The translations under genes were made by a program, and so were the position numbers. From Methyloprofundus sp. (GTDB taxonomy: Bacteria > Pseudomonadota > Gammaproteobacteria > Methylococcales > Methylomonadaceae), in assembly GCA_028599115.1 (NCBI GenBank), contig JAQRMR010000057.1, positions 1 to 56,104 on the forward strand: 56,104 nucleotides of DNA, in the 5' to 3' direction. A model generated the notes under the pieces. The model did no database searches. It was not told where the DNA came from and saw nothing but the letters and a program-made list of their open reading frames with translations. Shown piece by piece: positions 46,157 through 54,731 of this stretch; position 1 is the stretch's first letter, and every line of letters begins with the position of its first letter.

Positions 46157-46843
46157 ATGATCCCTATCCGAGATACCGCGCCTTGTGAAAATAGACCTTA
46201 TGTGACATGGACTTTAATGGCCGTGTGTATTGCTTTATTTATCACTTTAGAACTTGTACCTGAAAAAGTGCATCATTATTTTGTCTCGCTTTACGGTATG
46301 GTACCAGCAAGGTATACAAACCCGAACTGGGCGATAGCAATGGGCTATCCACAAGATTATTTTTTATCTTTTGTGAGCAATCTTTTTTTACATGGCGGTT
46401 GGCTGCACTTACTCATCAATATGTGGTTTCTCTGGATATTTGCCGATAATGTAGAAGACAGGATGGGGCGCGGACGTTTTATTGTTTTTTATTTATTATG
46501 CGGAGTAATTGCGACGGGTATTCAGTGGCTTTATACACCTAGCTTGGTCTTTCCGGTGATTGGTGCATCAGGTGCTATTGCGGGTGTTTTAGGGGCTTAT
46601 TTCTTTTTATACCCGTATGCGAAAATTGTTTTGTGGGTCCCTTTATTTTTCTTGCCCATTTTTTTTGAAGTCCCGGCCATTGCCTTTATAGGCGTTTGGG
46701 TGATTTGGCAAATGCAAAAAGCAACAACGGCACTTATGTTCTATGGCGGTGCATCAAATATTGCTTTATGGGCGCATTTAGGGGGATTTGTTGCAGGAAT
46801 GTTGTTTTTTCGGTTCTTTCTAAGAAAAGATTATCCGCAATAA
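46157..46843 (+). CDS. rhomboid family intramembrane serine protease
   Basis: 228 aa with six or more hydrophobic spans. HGGWLHLLINMWFLWIFADN has the conserved oxyanion residues, GASGAIAGVLGAYF the catalytic Ser (about residue 140), and ALWAHLGGFVAGMLFF the catalytic His. NPNWAIA and the long L1 loop fit the family. It cuts membrane proteins within or near the membrane. It follows the radical SAM gene by 33 bases. Confidence 0.92.
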   Translation: MIPIRDTAPCENRPYVTWTLMAVCIALFITLELVPEKVHHYFVSLYGMVPARYTNPNWAIAMGYPQDYFLSFVSNLFLHGGWLHLLINMWFLWIFADNVEDRMGRGRFIVFYLLCGVIATGIQWLYTPSLVFPVIGASGAIAGVLGAYFFLYPYAKIVLWVPLFFLPIFFEVPAIAFIGVWVIWQMQKATTALMFYGGASNIALWAHLGGFVAGMLFFRFFLRKDYPQ

Positions 46844-46960
46844 ATGCCTTTAAGGTATAATTACGCAAATTTTTAATCTTCATGCATTTACCTGTGTGAA
46901 CCTCATAGAGTTGATGAAACCATCTGCTTTTAGCCCATATTTTAGGAAGTTATTGTTAAA

Positions 46961-47284
46961 ATGAAGAATATTAATGTCGCTCTTGTTAGACTTATTCAGT
47001 TTGTTACTTTTGTCTTTTTTACCTTTATGGTCATTTGCTATTTTTCAATGATGGTAATGATACCATTAGCTGCATTAGACTTAGTTAAAGATATACTAGG
47101 ATTGTTTGGTATTGGTAGCTTTATAGGAGTTATTGTCGGCCTTCCAATTGTTGGTTATTTATGTAAAGTGGCATACGATATTCCAGCATTACGTGCTGTT
47201 ATCAGCGAGACAGGTATGGAATTAGTTAAAACTGGTAAAGCAAAAATTGATGCATTCAACGATATTGCAGAATCAGTTAAATAA
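46961..47284 (+). CDS. small membrane protein of unknown function
   Basis: 107 aa with two long hydrophobic segments (about residues 10-35 and 45-70) and a short helical C-terminus. I recognise no family. It has its own upstream gap of 117 bases and is followed by a strong terminator, so it is probably a single-gene unit. Confidence 0.7.
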   Translation: MKNINVALVRLIQFVTFVFFTFMVICYFSMMVMIPLAALDLVKDILGLFGIGSFIGVIVGLPIVGYLCKVAYDIPALRAVISETGMELVKTGKAKIDAFNDIAESVK

Positions 47285-47308
47285 TTGAAATAGATTCAAT
47301 TATTTAAG

Positions 47309-47347
47309 AAAAAAGCTCATTTCCTTTTATAGGAATGGGCTTTTTTT
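47309..47347 (+). terminator. intrinsic terminator
   Basis: Left arm AAAAAAGCTCATTTCC (47309-47324) and right arm 47331-47346 pair with two G-U pairs around a 6-base loop, ending in seven T. It closes the small membrane protein gene. The A-run at the left also allows function on the minus strand. Confidence 0.85.
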
Positions 47348-47386
47348 ATGTGTAACAGGTTTTAATTTAGAGTGATTTTAATAAAG

Positions 47387-48109
47387 ATGAAAAGAATATT
47401 TAACAAAAGTTTTATGACTAACTTTTTAGCTGCAATGCTAATTGTTGCTGGCTATTTTTCACCGATGTATGCAGAGCAAATCAAGATGGTTGGTTTTTTT
47501 GCTCTATCAGGTGCATTAACTAACTGGTTAGCTATTCACATGCTATTTGAAAAAGTACCTTTACTTTATGGTTCAGGCATTATTCCGAATCGATTCGAAG
47601 AATTTAAAGGTTCGATTAAAGATTTAATGATGCACCAGTTTTTTACAGCTGAAAATATTGAACAGTTTATTGAAGGAGAAGAGCAGCAAGGAAGTGGTGT
47701 ATTAAATTTAGACCCACTCTTAGCCGCTGTCAACTACGACCAAATGTTTGAAGGCTTAGTGTCTTCGATTATGGAATCATCATTTGGCAGTATGCTACAA
47801 ATGATGGGTGGAGAAGAAGCGCTAGTGCCATTAAAAGAACCATTTACAGAGAAAATGCAATTAACATTAACTGAAATGGTGGATTCAGATAAATTTAAAT
47901 CTGCTTTAAAGCAAGGCTTAAATGCTAATCAAATAGGTGAGGATATAATCACTAAGATAGAAACAGTCATTGATAAACGTCTTAATGAACTAACACCTCA
48001 ATTAGTGAAAGAGATGGTACAAAAAATTATTCGTGAACACTTAGGTTGGCTAGTTGTTTGGGGTGGGGTTTTTGGTGGAATAATGGGGGCTGCTTTTAGC
48101 CTTGCGTAA
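47387..48109 (+). CDS. DUF445 family membrane protein
   Basis: About 240 aa. N-terminal hydrophobic segments (FLAAMLIVAGYFSPMYAE, MVGFFALSGALTNWLAIHMLFEK) carry the DUF445 signature ALTNWLAIHMLF followed by GSGIIPNRFEEFK. A long helical middle part and a C-terminal span (LVVWGGVFGGIMGAAFSLA) follow. The function is unknown. I prefer the ATG at 47387; a GTG five codons earlier is also in frame. Confidence 0.85.
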   Translation: MKRIFNKSFMTNFLAAMLIVAGYFSPMYAEQIKMVGFFALSGALTNWLAIHMLFEKVPLLYGSGIIPNRFEEFKGSIKDLMMHQFFTAENIEQFIEGEEQQGSGVLNLDPLLAAVNYDQMFEGLVSSIMESSFGSMLQMMGGEEALVPLKEPFTEKMQLTLTEMVDSDKFKSALKQGLNANQIGEDIITKIETVIDKRLNELTPQLVKEMVQKIIREHLGWLVVWGGVFGGIMGAAFSLA

Positions 48110-48193
48110 GCCCTCTAAGCATTAGGCGTAGCTGTTGGGGATAAGAGAATATTGGAACACAGGCTTTAGCCTGCATTTTTTGCTATTAAATCA

Positions 48194-48730
48194 CTAGAGC
48201 TTTAATAGCATTGGGTGATCTTGTTTTAATTTATCCAATTTAGGTTGAATAACAACTTGGCAGTAGCCTTGCTCAGGATGTTGATTGTAGTAATTATGGT
48301 GATGTAGTTCGGCGGGGTAAAAAACAGTAAAAGGGCTGATTTCAGTCACAATAGGATCTGCCCATTTTTTTGAAATTTCTAGTTTTCTGATAAATTGTTC
48401 TGCCTCTGACTGTTGCTGTGGGTTTTCATAAAATATAACCGAGCGATATTGACTACCTATATCAGCACCTTGGCGATTCAAAGTTGTTGGGTTGTGAATG
48501 CTAAAGAAAACGGCTAATAAATCAGCAAAACTCACGATAGCATCATCAAATTTTATTCTTAAAACCTCAGCATGCCCAGTACTACCCGTACAAACCTGTT
48601 CGTAACTTGGGTTGAGTAAATCACCGCCTGAATAGCCGGGTAAAATATCAAGAACTCCATTAAGTTTTTGAAAGCTTGCTTCAAAGCACCAAAAGCAGCC
48701 GCAGCCCATAGTTGTTTGTATTATAGCCAT
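48194..48730 (-). CDS. msrA: peptide methionine sulfoxide reductase MsrA
   Basis: 178 aa. The active-site motif is GCGCFWCFEASFQKL (Cys in GCFW), then GYSGGDLLNPSYEQVCTGSTGHAEVL and the conserved HHNYYNQHPEQGYC near the end. It reduces methionine-S-sulfoxide in proteins. It ends the minus-strand group that follows the heme d1 operon, but with its own gaps. Confidence 0.96.
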   Translation of the reverse strand: MAIIQTTMGCGCFWCFEASFQKLNGVLDILPGYSGGDLLNPSYEQVCTGSTGHAEVLRIKFDDAIVSFADLLAVFFSIHNPTTLNRQGADIGSQYRSVIFYENPQQQSEAEQFIRKLEISKKWADPIVTEISPFTVFYPAELHHHNYYNQHPEQGYCQVVIQPKLDKLKQDHPMLLKL

Positions 48731-48774
48731 AATGAGTTATTTTAAAGTGATAAGAATTATAGGGTTTATGAGTT

Positions 48775-49134
48775 TTAATTTGTAATATGATAATGCCAGT
48801 CTGCAATGGCTTGGGCTGTGTTTTTATCAGCATCAATCATTTTCAGATCTGCCAAGGGAACTTCGTAAAGCACGTCGCCTATTTCGACCTCAACCATGGC
48901 GATAAAATATTCTAGCTCTTCCTCACTAGCGTAGACTGAGTTAACAAGCTCAAGTACCGTCATAAGCTGGTTTTCTTTAATGGATAACTTTGAGTTCCCG
49001 GTATATTCAGCTTGGAAGGGAAATTTCATGGTATCCAGTAAATAAATCGTCCAACCTTGGCCTTGCTCATATTCATCGTAGCAATCGAGCAGAATTTTAT
49101 AAGCAATTCGATATTGATGGTTTGTGTCAATCAT
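48775..49134 (-). CDS. small acidic protein resembling calcium-binding CcbP
   Basis: 119 aa, acidic. GQGWTIYLLDTMKFPFQAEY followed by a conserved strand (MTVLELV) and VEIGDVLYEVPLADLKMID resembles the CcbP-type calcium-binding fold. The usual pattern is WxxYLED...FPF...VPLxxL. The match is by pattern memory only. It stands 75 bases after the last heme d1 gene on the same strand. Confidence 0.6.
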   Translation of the reverse strand: MIDTNHQYRIAYKILLDCYDEYEQGQGWTIYLLDTMKFPFQAEYTGNSKLSIKENQLMTVLELVNSVYASEEELEYFIAMVEVEIGDVLYEVPLADLKMIDADKNTAQAIADWHYHITN

Positions 49135-49209
49135 CTATTTACATTGTTTTTAAAAGTAGGAGGGGCTGAATGAAATGCACCGTGTTGGTACTTATGACTT
49201 GAATTCAGG

Positions 49210-49683
49210 TTATTTATAAACAGCACCACGCTGCTTAAAGCAGCGTTGGCTGAATAAAATATTATGCGCGTAAGCTTCTAGTTTGCATTCATCAATAAGC
49301 TGCTCTAACTGCTGTAAAACAGTTTCCCGTGTTTTGCCATGAATCATGCAAAAAAGGTTAAAGGGCCAAACATTTTCATGGCGAGGGCGACGATAACAGA
49401 GGTTGATAAAATCAAACTGGCTGATTTTTCTGCCAATTTGAGTCACTTCGGTATCAGGTATATTAAAAACCACCATTGCATTTGCTTGGTAGCCAAGCTG
49501 CCTGTGATTAACGACAACCCCTAATCGTTTGATGAGACCTTGTTGCTTGAGTTCTTGTAAGCGTTGGATAACATGTGTTTCGCTGAGCTGAAGTTGTTGT
49601 GCAATCTGTGCATACGGTCTGGATACCAGTGGTAAACCATTTTGCACAGCAATAATAAGCTCTAAATCGACAGGACAAGTCAT
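49210..49683 (-). CDS. siroheme decarboxylase subunit (NirG/NirH type, AsnC fold)
   Basis: 157 aa. An N-terminal winged helix (LVSRPYAQIAQQLQLSETHVIQRLQELKQQGLIKRLG) precedes a ferredoxin-like AsnC/Lrp domain. CYRRPRHENVWPFNLFCMIHG is the conserved segment of NirD/L/G/H proteins, with the His used in decarboxylation. These proteins turn siroheme into 12,18-didecarboxysiroheme on the way to heme d1; they are enzymes, not Lrp regulators. Its start overlaps the preceding gene stop (ATGA). Confidence 0.85.
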   Translation of the reverse strand: MTCPVDLELIIAVQNGLPLVSRPYAQIAQQLQLSETHVIQRLQELKQQGLIKRLGVVVNHRQLGYQANAMVVFNIPDTEVTQIGRKISQFDFINLCYRRPRHENVWPFNLFCMIHGKTRETVLQQLEQLIDECKLEAYAHNILFSQRCFKQRGAVYK

Positions 49684-50147
49684 TTAAACGAAGCATCATT
49701 CAAATCAAGCTGAAAGCCTAGATTAATAAAATAGTCTTCTAAAAGCGGGAATTTAAAGGTTGTAAAGCCTGTTTGTTTTTCTATATTGCTTAATAGTCTG
49801 GCCAAATTGTTTTGGTCGCTAGCAATAATAACAAACCATAAATTAAACTCATGGTCGCGTTCATAGTTATGATTCACTTCTGAAAACTGACTGATAATTT
49901 TTGCGCAAGACTCTAACTGTTCGGCAGGAATCATCATTGCCACTAAACTGCTAACACCAATATGATTGGGCTGAATAATAGGTCCTATACGATTGATAAA
50001 GGACTGTTCTTGTAACAGTGAAAAAGCACTGATAACAAATTCTTCAGTGACATCGAGTTGCTCAGCTATCTCCAAAAAGGGCTGGGGAGATAAGGGGAAA
50101 TTCTGTTGATAGTCATTAAGCAGTTTTTTATGGGTAGGTGTCAGCAT
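49680..50147 (-). CDS. siroheme decarboxylase subunit (NirD/NirL type, AsnC fold)
   Basis: 155 aa. The order is winged helix (PFLEIAEQLDVTEEFVISAFSLLQEQSFINRIGPI), then the AsnC-type domain with NYERDHEFNLWFVIIA. It pairs with the next gene to form the decarboxylase. I set the start at 50147, one base after the nirF stop, where MLTPTHKKLL begins the family homology; the frame is open 67 codons further inside nirF but that part is unrelated. Confidence 0.85.
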   Translation of the reverse strand: MLTPTHKKLLNDYQQNFPLSPQPFLEIAEQLDVTEEFVISAFSLLQEQSFINRIGPIIQPNHIGVSSLVAMMIPAEQLESCAKIISQFSEVNHNYERDHEFNLWFVIIASDQNNLARLLSNIEKQTGFTTFKFPLLEDYFINLGFQLDLNDASFK

Positions 50148-50148
50148 C

Positions 50149-51312
50149 TTACAAGCCCATTTTGTGTGCTCTATTACTAAAGAAGATACCACTAGGTTTT
50201 TTGGCCGGTAAACGAGCAAGTTCTTTAAAATTTTGTGTGTCGTAAACCAGTACGTGATTATCATCACGCGCTGAAACCCAAACATGCTCACCACGCGGGG
50301 TAAATTCCATGTGTAACACGGCTTTCCCAGGTTGTAAGTGCTTTTCAATGCTTAAATCTTTAACATCAATAATTTGTAGGTGACTATTATCAGGGAAGGC
50401 AAAGTTTACCCAAACTTGTCTGCCATCAGGGCGCGCCATAACAAACACAGGTTGTCCTAAAACAGGAATGCGCTTGATTAATTGCCAGGTACTTTGTTCA
50501 ATCACTAAAACTTCGTGCTGCCCGATAGCAGGAATAAACATTAAATTACCTGCAGCCGCCCATCCTTCAAGATGGGGCATTTTATAAACAGGTAATTTTT
50601 CATCTTGCTTGCCATAGTTAGGTAAGATTCGTTTAACGCCTTTTTCAGGCGACCATAAATCTAATAAGGCTAAGCCATTATCCGCAAATAATCCGGCAAT
50701 ATAATAACGACCATCAGGCGAAAGTAGCGCATCGTAAGGTTGCTTTCCTATATTGGTAAATTTCTGTATTTTAGGCTTTGTCACAGCGTTTAAATCAACA
50801 ACCCAAATTTCATTGGCATCAAATAAGCTAAAAATAAATTTCTGTCCGGGAGCATCCACTAAACCAACGACTTTCGAGCGTTTATTATTAGCATAAATAG
50901 CGGGAATATCAGCAATCAGATCTAGTGTTTCGCTAGAAAAAATCTTAACGCCGCCGGGAGTGTAGTTAGAAACAGCAATGAGTTTGCCATCTTGTGATAT
51001 GGCACCGCCAATACTATTGCCTGCTTGGATAATGCGTTGGTCAATTTTATCTTTTAATAAGTCAATTTTACTTAAACCACCGTCGCGGCCAAAAATAAAG
51101 GCATAGCGCGCATCACGCGAATAAACAACAGAGGCGTGAGATAAATCACCCAGATCTGCGATGTGGCTGAGAGTTTTTTGTGTGCTGGTATTGATGATTT
51201 GCACAGCGGCCGGCTCTCTTTCAATAATAAGCCCTAAATCACCTGTGCCACGTAACTCGGCAAGGATGACTTGGCTAACGAGAAGGCAAGCAAGGAGGGT
51301 GGTAAAACGCAT
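50149..51312 (-). CDS. nirF: heme d1 biosynthesis protein NirF
   Basis: 387 aa. A signal peptide (about residues 1-18, FTTLLACLLVSQVILAE) leads to an eight-bladed propeller-like sequence: LRGTGDLGLIIEREPAAVQI at the start, GGAISQDGKLIAVSNYTPGGV, YDALLSPDGRYYIAGLFADNG and the final KKPSGIFFSNRAHKMGL. NirF acts in the periplasm on the last steps of heme d1 formation. The ATG at 51312 overlaps the stop of the CreA gene as TAATG. nirD/L starts right after its stop. Confidence 0.92.
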   Translation of the reverse strand: MRFTTLLACLLVSQVILAELRGTGDLGLIIEREPAAVQIINTSTQKTLSHIADLGDLSHASVVYSRDARYAFIFGRDGGLSKIDLLKDKIDQRIIQAGNSIGGAISQDGKLIAVSNYTPGGVKIFSSETLDLIADIPAIYANNKRSKVVGLVDAPGQKFIFSLFDANEIWVVDLNAVTKPKIQKFTNIGKQPYDALLSPDGRYYIAGLFADNGLALLDLWSPEKGVKRILPNYGKQDEKLPVYKMPHLEGWAAAGNLMFIPAIGQHEVLVIEQSTWQLIKRIPVLGQPVFVMARPDGRQVWVNFAFPDNSHLQIIDVKDLSIEKHLQPGKAVLHMEFTPRGEHVWVSARDDNHVLVYDTQNFKELARLPAKKPSGIFFSNRAHKMGL

Positions 51313-51773
51313 TATTTTACCCACGGCATAATAGGAACGCTAGAAATGCTATTAGCAGGTGCGCCATCGACTATTTTGCGACTGATAGCGATATAAACCA
51401 GTGTATTGCGTTTTTTATCAACGAGGCGAGTAATACGCGTTTCTTTAAAAAATAAAGAGGTATCACTGCTGAAAGCGAGTTCTTGCTCAGGTAAATTATT
51501 AGGTAAGGATATGCTTCCCACCTGCCGACAAGCGATAGAAAATTTAGACGGGTCTTCTGCAAGGCCTAGAGAGCCAGAGACACCACCAGTCCTTGCTTGG
51601 CTAACATGACAGCTAACACCGGGGATTTTGGGGTCATCAAAAGCTTGAATACAGACTTTATGATTCGCGCCGATCAGTTTCCATGCGGTGGTAATACAGC
51701 CGATTTCTTCGGCAGCAATATTAAAACTAAGGCTGCTAGCGCATAGCGTGATAAAAGGTAGAAAGTTTTTCAT
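51312..51773 (-). CDS. creA: CreA family protein
   Basis: 153 aa. A signal peptide (MKNFLPFITLCASSLSFNIA, cut before AEE) is followed by the CreA sequence: IGCITTAWKLIGANHKVCIQAFDDPKIPGVSCHVSQARTGG (shown in segments), GSLGLAEDPSKFSIACRQVG, and the end RLVDKKRNTLVYIAISRKIVDG with SISSVPIMPW. The function of CreA is not established; it is a small secreted protein. Here its stop and the nirF start share TAATG, placing it inside the heme d1 operon. Confidence 0.9.
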   Translation of the reverse strand: MKNFLPFITLCASSLSFNIAAEEIGCITTAWKLIGANHKVCIQAFDDPKIPGVSCHVSQARTGGVSGSLGLAEDPSKFSIACRQVGSISLPNNLPEQELAFSSDTSLFFKETRITRLVDKKRNTLVYIAISRKIVDGAPANSISSVPIMPWVK

Positions 51774-51791
51774 TAAATATCGGGGGGGAGC

Positions 51792-52100
51792 TTAAGGGCT
51801 GTTTTTTAAATGCTGTACCAACCAGCGTGTTTCATCAATGCTTAAAAAAGTTTTCCAAGGTGGCATAGCAGTGTCTTTTCTGCCATTTTGTATGGTAGCA
51901 ATTAAAAATTCAGCTGATTTGTTGTGTAAGTCAGTCGCTAATAAAGAAGGGCCTAAGCCCCCCTTTAAAGTCAGACCGTGGCAAGAGCCACAATCATGCT
52001 TAAGCAGGTTTTTTAGCTCAGCTTGTCGGTCTTGACTAGGTTCTTCTGCTACGACTGCAAAAGAACAGAGCAAAGTTAAACAAAGTAAGCTAAAGCGCAT
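51792..52100 (-). CDS. small c-type cytochrome (NirC-like)
   Basis: 102 aa. A signal peptide (about 1-18) precedes one heme-binding CGSCH (about residue 37) and a Met ligand in DTAMPPWKTFL. It probably donates electrons to the cd1 protein or serves heme d1 maturation, as NirC does. Its ATG overlaps the stop of the preceding cytochrome (TAATG). Confidence 0.85.
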   Translation of the reverse strand: MRFSLLCLTLLCSFAVVAEEPSQDRQAELKNLLKHDCGSCHGLTLKGGLGPSLLATDLHNKSAEFLIATIQNGRKDTAMPPWKTFLSIDETRWLVQHLKNSP

Positions 52101-52408
52101 TAAGGTTTTAAGCGAGTGTAATATTCAGCAATATTATTAATATCGCGGTTAGATAATCCTGCCGCAATATTATTCATAATATCGGACTTTCGGGTTTTAT
52201 TGCGGTATTGCCTTAATGCTTTTTCCAAATAAAGCTCATCTCTTCCTGCTAAAGGTGGAAAAGGGGCTTCAGCGCTGGGGTTTTTAATACCGTGGCATTG
52301 CGAGCAAACTTGCGCTGCTTTCGCCCTGCCAGCAAAAGCGCTGGCAGAAAAGCTATTGCTACTAAAGCTGATTAAGAGTAGTGATACTGTGTAAGCGAAT
52401 AATTTCAT
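52100..52408 (-). CDS. small c-type cytochrome (c553/c4-like)
   Basis: 102 aa. MKLFAYTVSLLLISFSSNSFS is the signal peptide. The heme site is VCSQCHG, with Met in SDIMNNIAAGLS and PLAGRDELYL typical of c553-type domains. The ATG at 52408 is four bases after the cd1 stop; an in-frame start 11 codons earlier lies inside the cd1 gene. It is a likely electron donor for the cd1 protein. Confidence 0.85.
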   Translation of the reverse strand: MKLFAYTVSLLLISFSSNSFSASAFAGRAKAAQVCSQCHGIKNPSAEAPFPPLAGRDELYLEKALRQYRNKTRKSDIMNNIAAGLSNRDINNIAEYYTRLKP

Positions 52409-52412
52409 TTGC

Positions 52413-53984
52413 TTACTCCATTTCATCAGGCGATAAACCACGTGTCATGTATTTAACACGGCCACGAGAGAAGATACCTGCTGGGCTTTCCATTGGAATA
52501 TTAGCGGTTTTCTTGAGTGTTTTAGCATCATAAACAACCACTTCATCACCGGCGTATCCTGCACTTACGTACAAATACTTACCATCAGCACTGTATTCAG
52601 GAAAATAAGCATGGCCGCCAACATCTAAGGTTTTAACCACCTCTAAAGATTTTTTGTCGATTAGCTGAATTGTGCGGGCACGTCTATCTTTAGTAATAAT
52701 ATCAACCGCAACATAAGGGGCATTAGCGTGAGCTGCTGGTGATTCTGTACCACCAGAAACAGGTACTTGTTTAACGACTTCCATCGTATCTAAATCCCAA
52801 ACACTAACAACCGTATTATCATCACAAGTACCAAAATTAGTACCAAAACCTAAAGTACGACCATCAACTTTTACCACTGAACCACCGCCAACATGAGGAA
52901 CACAACCAGCAGGCAGCTTTTTGATGATTTTACGTGTTTCTAAATCAATAGCAGTAACAATACTATCGTCATACGAAGCCACCATTAATTTTTTACCCTT
53001 ATGGCTTAAGAAAGCATCATGTAAATGGCGACCTACATTTTTGATTTTAGTCACAGGGAATCCCTCTTTTAAATCCACGACCCAAACTTGGCCTGCATTT
53101 TCTAGGGCAATAGCAAAAATATCAGCATAAGGTGTACCAATAATCATGCCTGAATCAGAGCTAACCATTTTACCGTCAGGGTCAATACCTTCTAATTCAA
53201 ACTGCTTTAAAGGTTCTAATGTTTCAGCGTCTAAAATAACAGCATTGTGCGGTACAAAAGAACCAACCATTAAGTATTTACCATCCCGTGAAATACCGAT
53301 AGCTGGACCATTCAGGCCAGTTTTAATGCTACGTACTGCTTGCATGGTGTATAGGTCAACTTTATACACTTCTGCGGCATCTGTTTTTACATAAGCCCAG
53401 CGAGGGTTAGCTGGGTTAAATTCAATGATATGCGCGGCTGTATTAGTCGGTACTTTGCCAATGATTTTATGTGTTTTACTGTTAATGAAAACCGCTTCAG
53501 AACCTTGACCACGCCCGTATTTGCCGCGGGCAGCAACACCAATAACATCATCCATGCTATCAATTTTATAAGTTGGTGCCGTAGCTAATTTTGACTCATC
53601 TTTGACATAGATTTTTAAAGATTTTTTCATTTCTTTAATATTCCATGCAGGGTTGGCTAATTTAGGCGTACTTTGTAAATGTTTAACCATAGAGCGTATT
53701 TCAGAATCTGAAAGGCGAGCAAAGAATGGAGGCATTAAAGTCTCAAAACTACCGGTCATAATTAAACTGCGTAACGCCGTTGGGCTACGACCTTTTAAGG
53801 TTTCTGAATTCAGTGCGGGGGCTAAATAACCACCATGATCTGATCCGTGGCAACTAGCACAATTTTCTTCGTATAACTTGTGCATATCATGGCTACCAGA
53901 TTTTGCAAAAACAGAGCCTGTGCTTAAAAGCAAAGGAATACTTGCAGCGAGTAAGGACTTATTGAATGTTGTTTTTATTGTCAT
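52413..53984 (-). CDS. cytochrome cd1 family protein (NirS/NirN type nitrite reductase)
   Basis: 523 aa. A signal peptide (about 1-27) is followed by a c-heme domain (CASCHGSDHGG, with Met in LMPPFFARL) and an eight-bladed d1 propeller. Three His positions match those in NirS: AAHIIEF (proximal ligand), GRHLHDAFLS and CVPHVGGGS. The end IPMESPAGIFSRGR resembles NirN and NirF more than NirS. Nitrite reduction to NO (NirS) and the last oxidation of heme d1 (NirN) are both open. It is the first gene of the d1 operon. Confidence 0.85.
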   Translation of the reverse strand: MTIKTTFNKSLLAASIPLLLSTGSVFAKSGSHDMHKLYEENCASCHGSDHGGYLAPALNSETLKGRSPTALRSLIMTGSFETLMPPFFARLSDSEIRSMVKHLQSTPKLANPAWNIKEMKKSLKIYVKDESKLATAPTYKIDSMDDVIGVAARGKYGRGQGSEAVFINSKTHKIIGKVPTNTAAHIIEFNPANPRWAYVKTDAAEVYKVDLYTMQAVRSIKTGLNGPAIGISRDGKYLMVGSFVPHNAVILDAETLEPLKQFELEGIDPDGKMVSSDSGMIIGTPYADIFAIALENAGQVWVVDLKEGFPVTKIKNVGRHLHDAFLSHKGKKLMVASYDDSIVTAIDLETRKIIKKLPAGCVPHVGGGSVVKVDGRTLGFGTNFGTCDDNTVVSVWDLDTMEVVKQVPVSGGTESPAAHANAPYVAVDIITKDRRARTIQLIDKKSLEVVKTLDVGGHAYFPEYSADGKYLYVSAGYAGDEVVVYDAKTLKKTANIPMESPAGIFSRGRVKYMTRGLSPDEME

Positions 53985-54048
53985 AAGAATGCCAGTTGTA
54001 GGGAAATGTATTGATTCGATAATAGTTGTTGATTAAACCATGAAACGC

Positions 54049-54510
54049 TTACTTTCTGTATTGATTTTGCAATGCATTTAAGAAATTGCGCAAAACTTGG
54101 TCTTTACATTCGCGGTAATGTTTATGTGTTGGCTTGCGGAAAAAGGCGCTCAATTCATGGCGGCTTAAACGAAAATCAACCGTATCTAAAAGTCCTAAAA
54201 TATCATCGTCTTTAAAATCTAAGGCAATTTTTAGTTTTCTGAAAATAATATTATTGGTTAATTTTTTTTCTATGGGCGGAGGTGGAGCATCTTCACGTTT
54301 ACCACGGTTATTAATGATTAAGCCGTTAAGAAAGACTGCTAACTGTTCATCGCCTAAAGACTTGTAGTCAGGGTCATCATCTTTTTTTAGCCAATTGCTG
54401 ATTTGCTCGCGTGTTACGCTTAAATCGGCAAAGGAAAATAGCTCAATCATTTCATCGTCATTACAATCAAAAGTGTAGCGGATACGTCGTAAAATATCGT
54501 TATTAGTCAT
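54049..54510 (-). CDS. DUF1456 family protein (YehS-like)
   Basis: 153 aa built of two similar halves: NNDILRRIRYTFDCNDDEMIELF with LSVTREQISNWLKK, and NNIIFRKLKIALDFKDDDILGLL with FRLSRHELSAFFRK. This double repeat is the DUF1456 pattern. The function is unknown. It lies 64 bases upstream of the cd1 gene on the same strand and might be cotranscribed. Confidence 0.9.
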   Translation of the reverse strand: MTNNDILRRIRYTFDCNDDEMIELFSFADLSVTREQISNWLKKDDDPDYKSLGDEQLAVFLNGLIINNRGKREDAPPPPIEKKLTNNIIFRKLKIALDFKDDDILGLLDTVDFRLSRHELSAFFRKPTHKHYRECKDQVLRNFLNALQNQYRK

Positions 54511-54731
54511 AATCTAGTTCTCGTAAAAGTTGCGAGAATTGTACCATGCTAGGCATTATAGTTAGTTAAATTAGAGTTGAGGAAAAATTAGTTTTTTTGG
54601 AAGGAGTGTGGATTAAGTCTTGTTGTATCTGTGGTTTTAAATTTTATGCAAGCTTAAGTTTTGGCGGTTAATTCCTGATAAAATGCCTCAGACGAATCCA
54701 ATAATTGGATTTCCTAGTTTAGAGATAACAA

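Noticed and set aside
49210-50147. AsnC/Lrp-type transcription regulators
   Set aside because: They have the AsnC fold, but their setting behind nirF and the conserved His segments mark them as siroheme decarboxylase subunits.
53985-54048. TTGAT motifs upstream of the cd1 operon as an FNR/NNR-type box
   Set aside because: Two TTGAT half sites occur, but neither is paired with ATCAA at the right spacing, so no proper dyad is visible.
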